A DNA stretch of 64,000 bases from Pseudomonas sp. MM223. GTDB lineage: Bacteria > Pseudomonadota > Gammaproteobacteria > Pseudomonadales > Pseudomonadaceae. Positions 27,739 through 36,495 of this stretch are shown one piece after another (the stretch's first letter is position 1; every line of letters starts with the position of its first letter). A program made the position numbers and the translations under genes. The DNA is taken from contig OX352322.1 in the NCBI GenBank assembly GCA_947090765.1, positions 62,001-126,000 on the forward strand. Reading direction: 5' to 3'. A model generated the notes under the pieces. It searched no databases, had not been told where the DNA came from, and worked only from the letters and a program-made list of their open reading frames with translations.

Positions 27739-28389
27739 TCAAGCCTTGCTAAAAGCCTGATGCAACTCGGCTACCGAGGCGAAATGGTAAGCAGGCTCTT
27801 CGGCCATCAACTCTTCCCGGCTACCAAACCCATACCCCACCGCCACCGCCTGCAAGCCATTGCTGCGCGCGCCAATCAGGTCATGCTTGCGGTCCCCGAT
27901 CATCAACGTTTGCGCCGGGTCCAGCCCTTCTTCATCCAGCAGGTGGCGAATCAGCTCGACCTTGTTGGTGCGCGTGCCGTCCAGTTCGCTGCCGTAGATC
28001 ACCTTGAAATGGTGGTCGAAGGCGAAGTGCCGGGCGATTTCCCGGGCGAATTCCCACGGCTTGGAGGTGGCGATGTACAGCGTGCGGCCCTGCCCGTTCA
28101 GGGCTTCGAGCAACTCCGGCACGCCCTGGAACACCAAATTCTCGTACAGGCCGGTGACACGGAAACGCTCCCGGTAGAAGTTCACCGCGTCCCAGGCCTT
28201 GGCTTCGTCGAAGCTGTAGAACTGCATGAAGGCCTGCAGCAGGGGTGGGCCGATGAAGTGCTCAAGGCGGGTAAGGTCTGGCTCGTCGATGCCCAGTTTG
28301 GCCAGGGCATACTGGATCGAGCGGGTGATGCCCAGGCGCGGGTCAGTCAGGGTGCCGTCGAGGTCGAACAGAATGTTTTGCTGGTGCAT
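27739..28389 (-). CDS. HAD-family phosphatase (Gph-like, probable 5'-nucleotidase)
   Basis: 216-residue HAD hydrolase of the phosphoglycolate phosphatase-like group. Motifs: the nucleophile block NILFDLDGTLTD at the N-terminus, motif II TLYIATSKPWEF near residue 105, and motif IV TLMIGDRKHDLIGARSNG near 165. The SKPWEFA block fits the YieH/5'-nucleotidase-type branch rather than true Gph, but the substrate cannot be fixed. I chose the ATG at 28389 (MHQQNILFDLD); upstream in-frame codons add REP-derived sequence. Confidence 0.85.
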   Translation of the reverse strand: MHQQNILFDLDGTLTDPRLGITRSIQYALAKLGIDEPDLTRLEHFIGPPLLQAFMQFYSFDEAKAWDAVNFYRERFRVTGLYENLVFQGVPELLEALNGQGRTLYIATSKPWEFAREIARHFAFDHHFKVIYGSELDGTRTNKVELIRHLLDEEGLDPAQTLMIGDRKHDLIGARSNGLQAVAVGYGFGSREELMAEEPAYHFASVAELHQAFSKA

Positions 28390-28409
28390 GTATAGGGTTC
28401 CACTTGAGT

Positions 28410-28445
28410 GCTGCGTTGCCTGCTTCGCGGGCAAGCCCGCGAATG
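28410..28445. repeat. Partial REP-like palindrome
   Basis: A single copy, TTCGCGGGCAAGCCCGCGAA, between two tandem genes; it resembles the core of the GTGGGAGCGGG class without its inverted partner. Confidence 0.6.
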
Positions 28446-28448
28446 CGG

Positions 28449-28998
28449 TCATTCCGGTTGGTCGTAGCCTTCGGCCAAATGCTGGTCCTTGAGCTTCACG
28501 TAGTTGCCGGCGCTGTAGGAGAAGAACGCGCGCTCTTTGTCGTTCAGCAGCCGGGCCTGTTTCACCGGGCTGCCCATGTACAGGTAACCGCTGACCAAGC
28601 GCTTGCCCGGCGGTACCAGGCTGCCGGCACCGATGATCACTTCGTCTTCGACGATGGCGCCATCCATGATGGTGCTGCCCATGCCGACGAGGATGCGGTT
28701 GCCCAGGGTGCAGCCGTGCAGCATCACCTTGTGGCCGATGGTCACCTCGTCACCGATGATCAGCGGGAAACCGTCCGGGTTGAACGGGCCGGCGTGGGTG
28801 ATGTGCAGCACGCTGGCGTCCTGCACGCTGGTGCGCGCACCGATGCGGATGCGGTGCATGTCGCCGCGCACCACGGTCAGCGGCCAGATCGAGCTCGTCT
28901 TCACCGATCTCCACGTCGCCCAGCACCACTGCCGAACGGTCGACGAAGGCACGCAGTCCAACTTTCGGAGTGTGTTGCTGGAAGCTTCGGATGGCCAT
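28449..28998 (-). pseudogene. Gamma-class carbonic anhydrase family protein, frameshifted by one inserted base
   Basis: Left-handed beta-helix protein of the YrdA/PaaY/CaiE type, restored length 182 residues. The N-terminal frame gives MAIRSFQQHTPKVG and FVDRSAVVLGDVEIGED; the other frame gives the hexapeptide-repeat body IWPLTVVRGDMHRIRIG, the histidine block VLHITHAGPFNPDG and IGHKVMLHGCTLGN with zinc-ligand-like histidines. One extra C within 28891-28897 (GAGCTCG where GAGCTG is expected on the plus strand) separates them. Enzymatic activity of this branch is often weak or unproven. Divergent from prlC. Confidence 0.9.
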
Positions 28999-29100
28999 GA
29001 TAGCGTCTCTCATCTGTGCCGATAGGCAGGCTGCCTGCTGCGGTCGGCGTCGATTGTAATTAAGATGGGGCAGTGTTTCTTCTGCCAAGGTATCCAAACC

Positions 29101-31152
29101 GTGACTGCGAACAACCCGCTTCTGCAATCCCACGATCTGCCGCCCTTCTCGCAAATCCGTGCCGAGCACGTGTTGCCGGCGATCGAAGCTATCCTGGCCG
29201 ACAACCGTAAAGCCATTGCCGAGATCCTCGAAAAGCAGGGCAAAGCCCCTACCTGGGCTGGCCTGGTGCTGGCGATGGACGAACTGAACGACCGCCTGGG
29301 CGCCGCCTGGAGCCCGGTCAGCCACCTCAATGCGGTGTGCAACAGCGCCGAGCTGCGTGAGGCCTACGAGTCATGCCTGCCAGCGTTGAGCGCTTACTCT
29401 ACCGAACTGGGCCAGAACCGCGCGCTGTTCGAAGCCTACCAGGCGCTGATCGACAGCCCCGAAGCCGCCGGCTTCGACGTGGCGCAAAAGACTATTCTCG
29501 AACACGCCCTACGTGACTTCCGCCTGTCGGGTATCGACCTGCCGGCGGACCAGCAGCAGCGCTACGCCGAAGTACAAAGCAAGCTCAGCGAGTTGGGCAG
29601 CCGCTTCTCCAACCAGCTGCTCGACGCCACCCAGGCCTGGACCAAGCACGTTACCGACGAAGCCGCGCTGGCTGGCCTGACCGACTCGGCCAAGGCGCAA
29701 ATGGCCGCCGCTGCCCAGGCCAAGGGCCTCGATGGCTGGCTGATCACCCTGGAATTCCCCAGCTATTACGCCGTGATGACCTACGCCAGCGACCGTGCCC
29801 TGCGCGAAGAGCTGTACGCCGCCTACTGCACCCGCGCCTCGGACCAAGGCCCGAATGCCGGCCAGTTCGACAACGGCCCGGTGATGCAGGAAATCCTCGA
29901 CCTGCGCCAGGAGCTGGCCGCATTGCTGGGTTACAAGAACTACGCCGAGCTGAGCCTGGCCACCAAGATGGCCGAGTCCAGCGACCAGGTGTTGAGCTTC
30001 CTGCGTGACCTGGCCAAGCGTTCCAAGCCGTTTGCCGCCCAGGACCTGGAGCAACTGAAGGCCTACGCCGCCGAGCAAGGCTGCCCTGAACTGGCCAGCT
30101 GGGACGCCGGCTACTTTGGCGAGAAGCTGCGTGAGCAGCGCTACAGCGTGTCGCAGGAAGCCCTGCGCGCCTACTTCCCGATCGACAAGGTGCTGGGTGG
30201 CCTGTTCAGCATCGTGCAGCGTTTGTACGGCATCGAAATCGCCGAGCTCAAGGGCTTCGACAGCTGGCACCCGGACGTGCGCCTGTTCGAGATCAAGGAA
30301 AACGGCCAGCATGTCGGCCGCTTCTTCTTCGACCTGTACGCCCGCGCCAACAAGCGCGGTGGCGCCTGGATGGACGGTGCCCGCGACCGCCGTCGCACTG
30401 CTGCCGGCGAGCTGCAGAGCCCGGTGGCCAACCTGGTGTGCAACTTCACCCCGGCGACACCCGGCAAGCCCGCGTTGCTGACCCACGATGAAGTCACCAC
30501 CCTGTTCCACGAATTCGGCCACGGTCTGCACCACATGCTGACCCGCATCGAGCATGCCGGTGTGTCCGGCATCAACGGCGTGGCCTGGGACGCGGTCGAG
30601 TTGCCGAGCCAGTTCATGGAAAACTGGTGCTGGGAGCCGGAAGGCTTGGCGCTGATCTCCGGCCACTACGAAACCGGCGCGGCCCTGCCCCAAGACCTGT
30701 TGGACAAGATGCTGGCGGCGAAAAACTTCCAGTCCGGCATGATGATGGTGCGTCAGCTGGAGTTCTCGCTGTTCGACTTCGAACTGCATGCCACCCATGG
30801 CGATGGCCGCAGCGTGCTGCAGGTGCTCGAAGGCGTGCGCGACGAGGTATCGGTCATGCGCCCACCAGCGTACAACCGCTTCCCCAACAGCTTTGCGCAC
30901 ATTTTTGCGGGCGGTTACGCCGCCGGCTACTACAGCTACAAGTGGGCCGAAGTGCTGTCGGCCGACGCCTTCTCGCGTTTCGAGGAAGAAGGCGTGCTGA
31001 ATGCCGAAACCGGCCGTGCGTTCCGTGAGGCGATCTTGGCCCGCGGTGGTTCGCGCGAGCCGATGGAGCTGTTTGTCGACTTCCGTGGGCGTGAGCCTTC
31101 CATCGATGCGTTGCTGCGCCACAGTGGCCTCACCGAGAGCGCTGCAGCATGA
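29101..31152 (+). CDS. prlC: Oligopeptidase A (M3 metallopeptidase)
   Basis: Cytoplasmic zinc peptidase that degrades signal peptides and small peptides. The 683 residues end in the M3 catalytic domain with HEFGH (His470, Glu471, His474) inside TLFHEFGHGLHHML, followed by GVAWDAVELPSQFMENW. I chose the GTG at 29101 (VTANNPLLQSHDLPPF), which gives the family N-terminus; an upstream ATG at 29065 adds 12 unrelated residues. Its stop overlaps the start of the next gene by 4 nt. Confidence 0.95.
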   Translation: MTANNPLLQSHDLPPFSQIRAEHVLPAIEAILADNRKAIAEILEKQGKAPTWAGLVLAMDELNDRLGAAWSPVSHLNAVCNSAELREAYESCLPALSAYSTELGQNRALFEAYQALIDSPEAAGFDVAQKTILEHALRDFRLSGIDLPADQQQRYAEVQSKLSELGSRFSNQLLDATQAWTKHVTDEAALAGLTDSAKAQMAAAAQAKGLDGWLITLEFPSYYAVMTYASDRALREELYAAYCTRASDQGPNAGQFDNGPVMQEILDLRQELAALLGYKNYAELSLATKMAESSDQVLSFLRDLAKRSKPFAAQDLEQLKAYAAEQGCPELASWDAGYFGEKLREQRYSVSQEALRAYFPIDKVLGGLFSIVQRLYGIEIAELKGFDSWHPDVRLFEIKENGQHVGRFFFDLYARANKRGGAWMDGARDRRRTAAGELQSPVANLVCNFTPATPGKPALLTHDEVTTLFHEFGHGLHHMLTRIEHAGVSGINGVAWDAVELPSQFMENWCWEPEGLALISGHYETGAALPQDLLDKMLAAKNFQSGMMMVRQLEFSLFDFELHATHGDGRSVLQVLEGVRDEVSVMRPPAYNRFPNSFAHIFAGGYAAGYYSYKWAEVLSADAFSRFEEEGVLNAETGRAFREAILARGGSREPMELFVDFRGREPSIDALLRHSGLTESAAA

Positions 31153-31430
31153 GCGAGGTTGCTGTGAACAAGACCAAGAAGCGCTTCATTGCCGGGGCGG
31201 TCTGCCCGGCGTGCAGCGAGCCTGACAAGCTGATGATGTGGAGCGAAGACGACACCCCGCACCGTGAATGTGTGGCCTGTGGCTTCACCGACACCCTCAA
31301 CGAGCAGGGCCTGTCGGTGCCCAAGGAGCTCGGCACCCGGGTCAACCACCTGGCACCCAAGGCCGCGCCGGCCAAGGTGCAGACGGTGCAGTTCTTCCCT
31401 AATCCGAAGCTGAAGAAACCGGCAGAGTAA
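31149..31430 (+). CDS. YheV-like zinc-ribbon protein (DUF2387)
   Basis: 93 residues with an N-terminal four-cysteine zinc ribbon: CPAC near residue 19 and CVAC near 41, spaced by MMWSEDDTPHRE. The C-terminal part is low-complexity (KAAPAKVQ). YheV proteins commonly follow prlC, as here with an ATGA overlap, so the two are coupled. Molecular role unknown. Confidence 0.88.
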   Translation: MSEVAVNKTKKRFIAGAVCPACSEPDKLMMWSEDDTPHRECVACGFTDTLNEQGLSVPKELGTRVNHLAPKAAPAKVQTVQFFPNPKLKKPAE

Positions 31431-31476
31431 GTACTGGCTGACCAGAGGCGCTGGTGGGTTCAAGGCTACTGCGATA

Positions 31477-31492
31477 CTGTATGTAAATACAG
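31477..31492. promoter_or_regulatory. LexA (SOS) box upstream of the radical SAM gene
   Basis: CTGTATGTAAATACAG is a perfect CTGT-N8-ACAG LexA operator, 15 bp before the start codon, so LexA bound there would block the promoter or initiation. The P. aeruginosa homologue (PA0069) is a reported LexA regulon member. Confidence 0.88.
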
Positions 31493-31506
31493 TATCGGGG
31501 TTAGCC

Positions 31507-32565
31507 ATGAATCCTCCAGCACCGCAAAAGGGCCGTGGCACGGCACACAACCCGCACAACCGTTTTGCCCAGAACCATTCGGTGGCAGAGGACGACGGCT
31601 GGTATCAGGAAGTGCCGCAAACCCAAGGCACCGAAGTGCGCAGCGAGACAGCGAAATCGGTCATCTCCCGCAATACCTCGCCCGACCTGCCCTTCGACCG
31701 CTCCATCAACCCTTACCGCGGCTGCGAGCATGGTTGTATCTACTGCTACGCCCGCCCCTCCCATGCTTATTGGGACCTCTCCCCCGGCCTGGACTTCGAA
31801 ACCAAGCTGATCGCCAAGACCAATGCCGCCGAAGTGCTTGCGCAACAGCTGAGCAAGCCAGGCTACGTGTGCGCGCCGATCAACCTGGGCTCCAATACCG
31901 ACCCGTACCAGCCTATCGAGCGTGAACAGTTACTGACCCGGCGCCTGCTTGAGGTGCTGCTGCGTTTTCGTCACCCGGTGACCATCGTGACCAAGGGCTC
32001 GCTGGTGTTGCGCGACCTCGACCTGCTGGCCGAAATGGCCCGGCAGCGCCTGGCGCGGGTGATGATCAGCCTGACCACGCTGGACGATGACCTGAAGCGG
32101 GTGCTGGAACCACGGGCGGCGTCACCCAATGCCCGGTTGAGGGCTATCCGCGTGTTGCGCGGGGCGGGTGTGCCGGTAGGTGTGCTGTGTTCGCCGATGA
32201 TTCCGATGATCAACGACAGTGAGCTGGAGCGCTTGCTGGAAGCTGCCAAGGAAGCCGGTGCACAGAGCGCGGCCTACATGATGCTGCGCTTGCCATTGGA
32301 GGTCGCGCCGCTGTTCGAACAGTGGCTGCAGGACCATTATCCGCAACGGGCAAGCCATGTATTGAGCCTGATCCGCCAGAGCCGGGGCGGCGAGCTGTAT
32401 GACAGCCGGTTTGGCGTGCGCATGCGCGGTGAAGGGGTGTTTGCCGAGTTGTTGGCGCAACGGTTTGCCAAAGCCATGAAGCGGCTGGATTTCGAAGCGC
32501 GCGAGGCGCAGGCGCTGGATTGCTCAGCCTTCTGCCCGCCCGGTGGGCAGATGGCCCTATTCTGA
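31507..32565 (+). CDS. PA0069-family radical SAM protein (SplB-like), SOS-controlled
   Basis: 352 residues with a canonical radical SAM cluster motif CX3CX2C: Cys73, Cys77, Cys80 in YRGCEHGCIYCYARP. The protein continues through a TIM-barrel-like region (HPVTIVTKGSLVLRDLDLLAEMA, RVMISLTTLDDDLKRVLEPR, GVLCSPMIPMINDSELERLLE). The fold and motif resemble spore photoproduct lyase, so DNA lesion repair is plausible but unproven. A perfect LexA box sits 15 bp upstream, arguing for a DNA-damage role. Confidence 0.9.
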   Translation: MNPPAPQKGRGTAHNPHNRFAQNHSVAEDDGWYQEVPQTQGTEVRSETAKSVISRNTSPDLPFDRSINPYRGCEHGCIYCYARPSHAYWDLSPGLDFETKLIAKTNAAEVLAQQLSKPGYVCAPINLGSNTDPYQPIEREQLLTRRLLEVLLRFRHPVTIVTKGSLVLRDLDLLAEMARQRLARVMISLTTLDDDLKRVLEPRAASPNARLRAIRVLRGAGVPVGVLCSPMIPMINDSELERLLEAAKEAGAQSAAYMMLRLPLEVAPLFEQWLQDHYPQRASHVLSLIRQSRGGELYDSRFGVRMRGEGVFAELLAQRFAKAMKRLDFEAREAQALDCSAFCPPGGQMALF

Positions 32566-32884
32566 TTTTTGAACAGAGCAGGGCTCAGGTTCCAAGATGG
32601 GGCCTATTGCCAGCCCTCAATACAACTAATCCGAGTTAATAATTGCGCTAATACATGTTGGCAGTTGATGTTTTTTTGCTATTATTCAGATCCCGCCTTT
32701 TATATCTGGAACGCCCGTTCTAGAGCCTTTGAATTAAGTTTCAGTTAAGTTTTCCCCGCTAGCGTAGGAAATCAGTCCACACCGACTGTGATCTATGGCC
32801 CGTGCGTGTCATCTAAAACCCTGCATAGCCAGAATCTTTCACCGGTAAAATGGATTTACCAACACACCGTCAAGAGGATGAATC
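32566..32884. other. AT-rich intergenic region before carbonic anhydrase
   Basis: About 320 bp, visibly richer in A and T than its surroundings (for example AATTAAGTTTCAGTTAAG, 32729-32746). I see no REP pair, no convincing open frame and no strong terminator. It presumably carries the promoter of the carbonic anhydrase gene. A short CAGTC/GACTG inverted repeat lies at about 32774-32788. Confidence 0.5.
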
Positions 32885-33604
32885 ATGCCCGTCAAGGACC
32901 CATCCAAGGTCGTACCGCAGGTCCCCGCGGAAAGCGCCGATGCTGCCCTTAAGCACATCGTCGACGGCTTCCTGCGCTTTCACCATGACGTCTTCCCCGA
33001 TCAGCAAGAGCTGTTCAAGAAACTTGCCACTGCGCAAACGCCGCGTGCCATGTTCATCACCTGCGCCGATTCGCGCATCGTTCCCGAGCTGATTACCCAG
33101 AGCTCGCCAGGCGACCTGTTCGTAACCCGTAACGTGGGTAACGTGGTGCCGCCTTATGGCCAGATGAATGGCGGTGTTTCCAGCGCGATCGAGTACGCCG
33201 TACTTGCACTGAAAGTGCACCACATCATCATTTGCGGCCACTCTGACTGTGGCGCCATGCGTGCGGTACTCAACCCGCACTCGCTGGACAAGATGCCGAC
33301 CGTTGGCGCCTGGTTGCGCCACGCCGAAGTGGCTCGCACCGTGGTCGAGAACAACTGCTCGTGTGGCAGTGAGCACGAAACCATGCAAGTGCTGACCAAG
33401 GAAAACGTCATCGCCCAGCTGCATCACCTGCGCACCCACCCTTCGGTGGCCTCGCGCCTGGCCGCTGGCCAGCTGTACATCCATGGCTGGGTCTACGACA
33501 TCGAGACCAGCAGGATCGAAGCCTACGACGCCGCCAGCGACAGCTTCATGCCCCTGGCTGCTGGCGAGCCGGTCCCCTGCGCTACTCCGAGAGGCCGCTA
33601 CTAA
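32885..33604 (+). CDS. Beta-class carbonic anhydrase
   Basis: Interconverts CO2 and bicarbonate in the cytoplasm. The 239 residues have the beta-class zinc ligands and catalytic dyad: Cys60, Asp62 and Arg64 (ITCADSR), His119 and Cys122 (ICGHSDCGAM). Also visible are RNVGNVVPPYG and LYIHGWVYDIETSRIEAYD near the end. The ATG at 32885 has AAGAGGATG just upstream. A SulP transporter follows about 190 bp downstream, suggesting a joint bicarbonate-handling role. Confidence 0.95.
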   Translation: MPVKDPSKVVPQVPAESADAALKHIVDGFLRFHHDVFPDQQELFKKLATAQTPRAMFITCADSRIVPELITQSSPGDLFVTRNVGNVVPPYGQMNGGVSSAIEYAVLALKVHHIIICGHSDCGAMRAVLNPHSLDKMPTVGAWLRHAEVARTVVENNCSCGSEHETMQVLTKENVIAQLHHLRTHPSVASRLAAGQLYIHGWVYDIETSRIEAYDAASDSFMPLAAGEPVPCATPRGRY

Positions 33605-33752
33605 GCGACCCTTCCACCGCTAGAACCTTGATAGCCGGCTGCACCCTGTAGGGGTGTGGCGCGGCCTTCGGCTGCCTTGAATTCCCTGACTGACTTGCCG
33701 GCATACCTGCTGGCGGCCCGCGCCTTCGCGCTCATCAGGGGCAAACGTGCCC

Positions 33753-33772
33753 ACGGCCAGAGGAATGGCCGT
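33753..33772 (+). other. Small hairpin in the leader of the second SulP gene
   Basis: A perfect 7-bp stem ACGGCCA/TGGCCGT with the purine-rich loop GAGGAA, ending 23 bp before the GTG start. It could be a protein-binding or processing site; no function is established. Confidence 0.4.
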
Positions 33773-33795
33773 GCGACAGAGAAAGGAGAAACACG

Positions 33796-35328
33796 GTGAA
33801 CATTACACAGTTGAAAGCGGCCCTGCCGCGTGAGTTGCTGGCGTCGGTGGTGGTCTTTCTGGTGGCCTTGCCACTGTGCATGGGTATTGCGATTGCCTCG
33901 GGCATGCCGCCGGCAAAGGGCCTGATTACCGGCATTATCGGCGGAGTTGTAGTGGGTTTTCTCGCCGGTTCGCCGTTGCAGGTCAGTGGCCCGGCCGCTG
34001 GCTTGGCGGTGCTGGTGTTCGAACTGGTGCGCCAGCATGGCATGGCCATGCTCGGGCCGATCCTGTTGCTGGCCGGGCTGCTGCAATTGCTGGCCGGGCG
34101 CCTGCGCCTGGGTTGCTGGTTTCGTGTCACAGCGCCAGCGGTGGTGTACGGCATGTTGGCAGGGATTGGCGTGCTGATCGTGTTGTCGCAGGTGCATGTG
34201 ATGTTCGATACGGCGCCGCAGCCTTCCGGGTTGCAGAACCTGCTGGAATTCCCGTCCACCGTTGCCGCCGCCCTGCCACAGGAAAGCGCAGGCTCCGGCT
34301 GGATGGCCGGTGCGCTGGGCATGGGTACCATCGCCATCATGTGGGGCTGGGAACGCCTGCGGCCGCAGCGGCTGCGCTTCGTCCCTGGCGCCCTGCTGGG
34401 TGTTGCCGCCATGACCGTCATCAGTATGTGGCTGGCCTTGCCGGTAAACCGCGTGCAGGTGCCGGCAGACCTGTCCGAGGCCATCGACTGGCTCCGCCCG
34501 GCTGACCTGATGCAACTGGCCGACCCAACCCTGCTGGTCGCCGCCTTTGCCCTGGCTTTTATCGCCAGCGCCGAGACCTTGCTGTCGGCCGCGGCGGTAG
34601 ACCGCATGCACAGCGGCCAGCGGTCGGACTTCGACCGTGAGCTTTCGGCTCAAGGTATCGGCAACATGCTCTGCGGCGTGCTGGGCGCGCTACCGATGAC
34701 GGGCGTGATCGTACGCAGTTCGGCCAACGTGCAGGCGGGTGCGCAGACGCGGGCATCGGCGATCTTCCATGGTCTTTGGTTGCTGGCTTTCGTGGTGGCG
34801 CTTAGCAGCGTGCTGCAGCAGATTCCGGTGGCGAGCCTGGCGGGTGTGCTGGTGTTTACCGGGGTCAAGCTGGTCGACTTCAAGGCGTTTCGTGGCCTGG
34901 GCCGTTATGGTCGTATGCCGATGTTCACCTATGCGGCGACGGCGTTGGCGATTATCTTCACCGACCTGCTGACCGGCGTGCTGCTGGGCTTTGCCCTGAC
35001 CCTGCTGAAACTGGCGTTCAAGGCGGCGCGGCTGAAGATCAACCTGGTGAGCCTGGAGAAGGCCGGGCACATGGAGCTGCGGTTGAGTGGTGCGGCGACG
35101 TTCCTGAAAGTGCCGGCGCTAACCCAGGTGCTGGATACCGTACCGGCGGGGACTACGTTGCATGTGCCGTTGGGTAACCTGAGCTATATCGACCACTCGT
35201 GCCTTGAGCTGCTGGAGGACTGGCACCGCAGTAATGCGGCGAATGGGTCGCGGTTGTTGATAGAACAACGGCGGTTGAAGCGGCGGATCGAGGGGCGGTT
35301 GCGGACTACGGCGGGGGTTGGGGCCTGA
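33796..35328 (+). CDS. SulP-family inorganic anion transporter (carbonic-anhydrase-linked)
   Basis: 510-residue membrane transporter. The N-terminal SulP region (LPRELLASVVVFLVALPLCMGIAIASGMPPAKGLITGIIGG) and about ten hydrophobic segments are clear; the C-terminal STAS-like domain is short (TLHVPLGNLSYIDHSCLELL near residue 465). I use the GTG at 33796 with AAAGGAG upstream. It follows a beta carbonic anhydrase, as BicA-like SulP bicarbonate transporters often do, so bicarbonate rather than sulfate is a reasonable guess. Confidence 0.87.
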   Translation: MNITQLKAALPRELLASVVVFLVALPLCMGIAIASGMPPAKGLITGIIGGVVVGFLAGSPLQVSGPAAGLAVLVFELVRQHGMAMLGPILLLAGLLQLLAGRLRLGCWFRVTAPAVVYGMLAGIGVLIVLSQVHVMFDTAPQPSGLQNLLEFPSTVAAALPQESAGSGWMAGALGMGTIAIMWGWERLRPQRLRFVPGALLGVAAMTVISMWLALPVNRVQVPADLSEAIDWLRPADLMQLADPTLLVAAFALAFIASAETLLSAAAVDRMHSGQRSDFDRELSAQGIGNMLCGVLGALPMTGVIVRSSANVQAGAQTRASAIFHGLWLLAFVVALSSVLQQIPVASLAGVLVFTGVKLVDFKAFRGLGRYGRMPMFTYAATALAIIFTDLLTGVLLGFALTLLKLAFKAARLKINLVSLEKAGHMELRLSGAATFLKVPALTQVLDTVPAGTTLHVPLGNLSYIDHSCLELLEDWHRSNAANGSRLLIEQRRLKRRIEGRLRTTAGVGA

Positions 35329-35352
35329 TATCGACCCTGAACAGGGTGATTT

Positions 35353-35462
35353 CTGTAGGCGCGGCCTTGTGCCGCGAAAGGGCCGCGTAGCGGCCCCTAG
35401 GCTTCACAGTTGAGATTGCTGGGGCTGCTGTGCAGCCCTTTCGCGGCACAAGGCCGCTCCTA
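35353..35462. repeat. REP inverted pair, outward orientation (SulP / PP_0102-like junction)
   Basis: Copies 35353-35397 (TGTAGGCGCGGCCTTGTGCC...) and 35420-35462. The TGTAGG ends point outward, as in the pair at 23423. Lies between convergent genes. Confidence 0.88.
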
Positions 35463-35485
35463 AAGGGATCTCACAGGGCTCTGGA

Positions 35486-36127
35486 TCAGGCCGGCTGGCC
35501 CAGCTCGACACCCAACTGCCGCGACAGGCACGGCCAGCGCTTCCACGCTTCGCCGGTTGCCGGGCTGCTCAGTTTCTCGCGATAAGCCTCCACCGATTCC
35601 ACCGCAAAACTTTCGTCATTGAGCATTTCGTCAACCGAGTGGTGCACCACCTCATCCAGCTGGTTGGCAAAGCTCTCGCCAATCAACTGGTGGGCAATCA
35701 GGTTGGCGACGGTGGTGTCGACCGGGATCAGCGGCTGCTGGAAGTGGCGGATGTACAGGTCGTTTACCTCTTCCACCAGGCGGTGTGCCAGGTAGGCCTC
35801 ATCCAGCAGGCAGTCCAGGCCTACATGCCCTTGCATCACGCTGGGCGGTTGCAGGAAGTAGGCCTCGGCAATTTTCAGTACAGGTTTGATCTGCGATTCG
35901 ATCCCGGCTTCGCGGGCGACCTCGTGGGCGGCCTCCAGCAACTCCGGAACCTGATCGATGTAGGCGCTGACGAAGCGCGCCAAAGTACCCTGGGCGTCCT
36001 GCTCAGGCAGTTGGATCGAGGGGTGCAGGTGGGGCAGTTGCAGCTCGAGACGCTGTTTCAATTGGCCGGTCTGGCCTTCATGTTGATGGGCTTGGCTTAC
36101 CTGCTCGCGTACAGCAGCGATGTTCAT
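35486..36127 (-). CDS. Conserved Pseudomonas protein of unknown function
   Basis: 213 residues, helical and acidic, without signal peptide or clear motif. Notable blocks are RFVSAYIDQVPELLEAAHEVAREAG near residue 50, LIPVDTTVANLIAHQLIGESFANQLDEVV near 135 and HHSVDEMLNDESFAVESVEAYREKL. I do not recognise a function. The ATG at 36127 has GGAG upstream. It is divergent from the cytochrome oxidase operon, a position conserved in P. putida as I recall it. Confidence 0.7.
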   Translation of the reverse strand: MNIAAVREQVSQAHQHEGQTGQLKQRLELQLPHLHPSIQLPEQDAQGTLARFVSAYIDQVPELLEAAHEVAREAGIESQIKPVLKIAEAYFLQPPSVMQGHVGLDCLLDEAYLAHRLVEEVNDLYIRHFQQPLIPVDTTVANLIAHQLIGESFANQLDEVVHHSVDEMLNDESFAVESVEAYREKLSSPATGEAWKRWPCLSRQLGVELGQPA

Positions 36128-36495
36128 GACAACTCCAGGGACATTACGTTTCAAACGGAAGACACTAAATTAGCTCGGTATACAGAATACCTAAGACCCA
36201 TTTGTTATAAACCTCGCAAACGTGTGCGCTCTCAGGCATATCCAAGTGCCATTATTGCGCCATACCCCCTCAAGCGTGCGGTTTTCAGGCTATTTGGCTA
36301 TTTCGTGAAGTTCATTTCACAGGCTTCATTGCGTGCCATTGGTCGCTGACTATACTCCCGGTGAACGTGATTCGTTGATGAGGCCCGACTGCTTTTGCAG
36401 GGGCTCGGTCGTCGAAGCCAGGCAGTCTTGACCGCCGTTCCCTCTTGCCGCAGGCCACGCCTCCGGGACAACAAGAATTAGAAGGGGAACCCGCA
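36128..36495 (+). promoter_or_regulatory. Upstream region of the caa3 oxidase operon
   Basis: About 370 bp between the divergent unknown gene and coxB. There is no open frame of note and no REP. It contains an interrupted palindrome-like segment (GCCCGACTGCTTTTGCAGGGGC, at about 36384) and AAGGGGAACCC just before the start. The oxidase in related species is stationary-phase and starvation regulated; I cannot place the promoter exactly. Confidence 0.45.
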
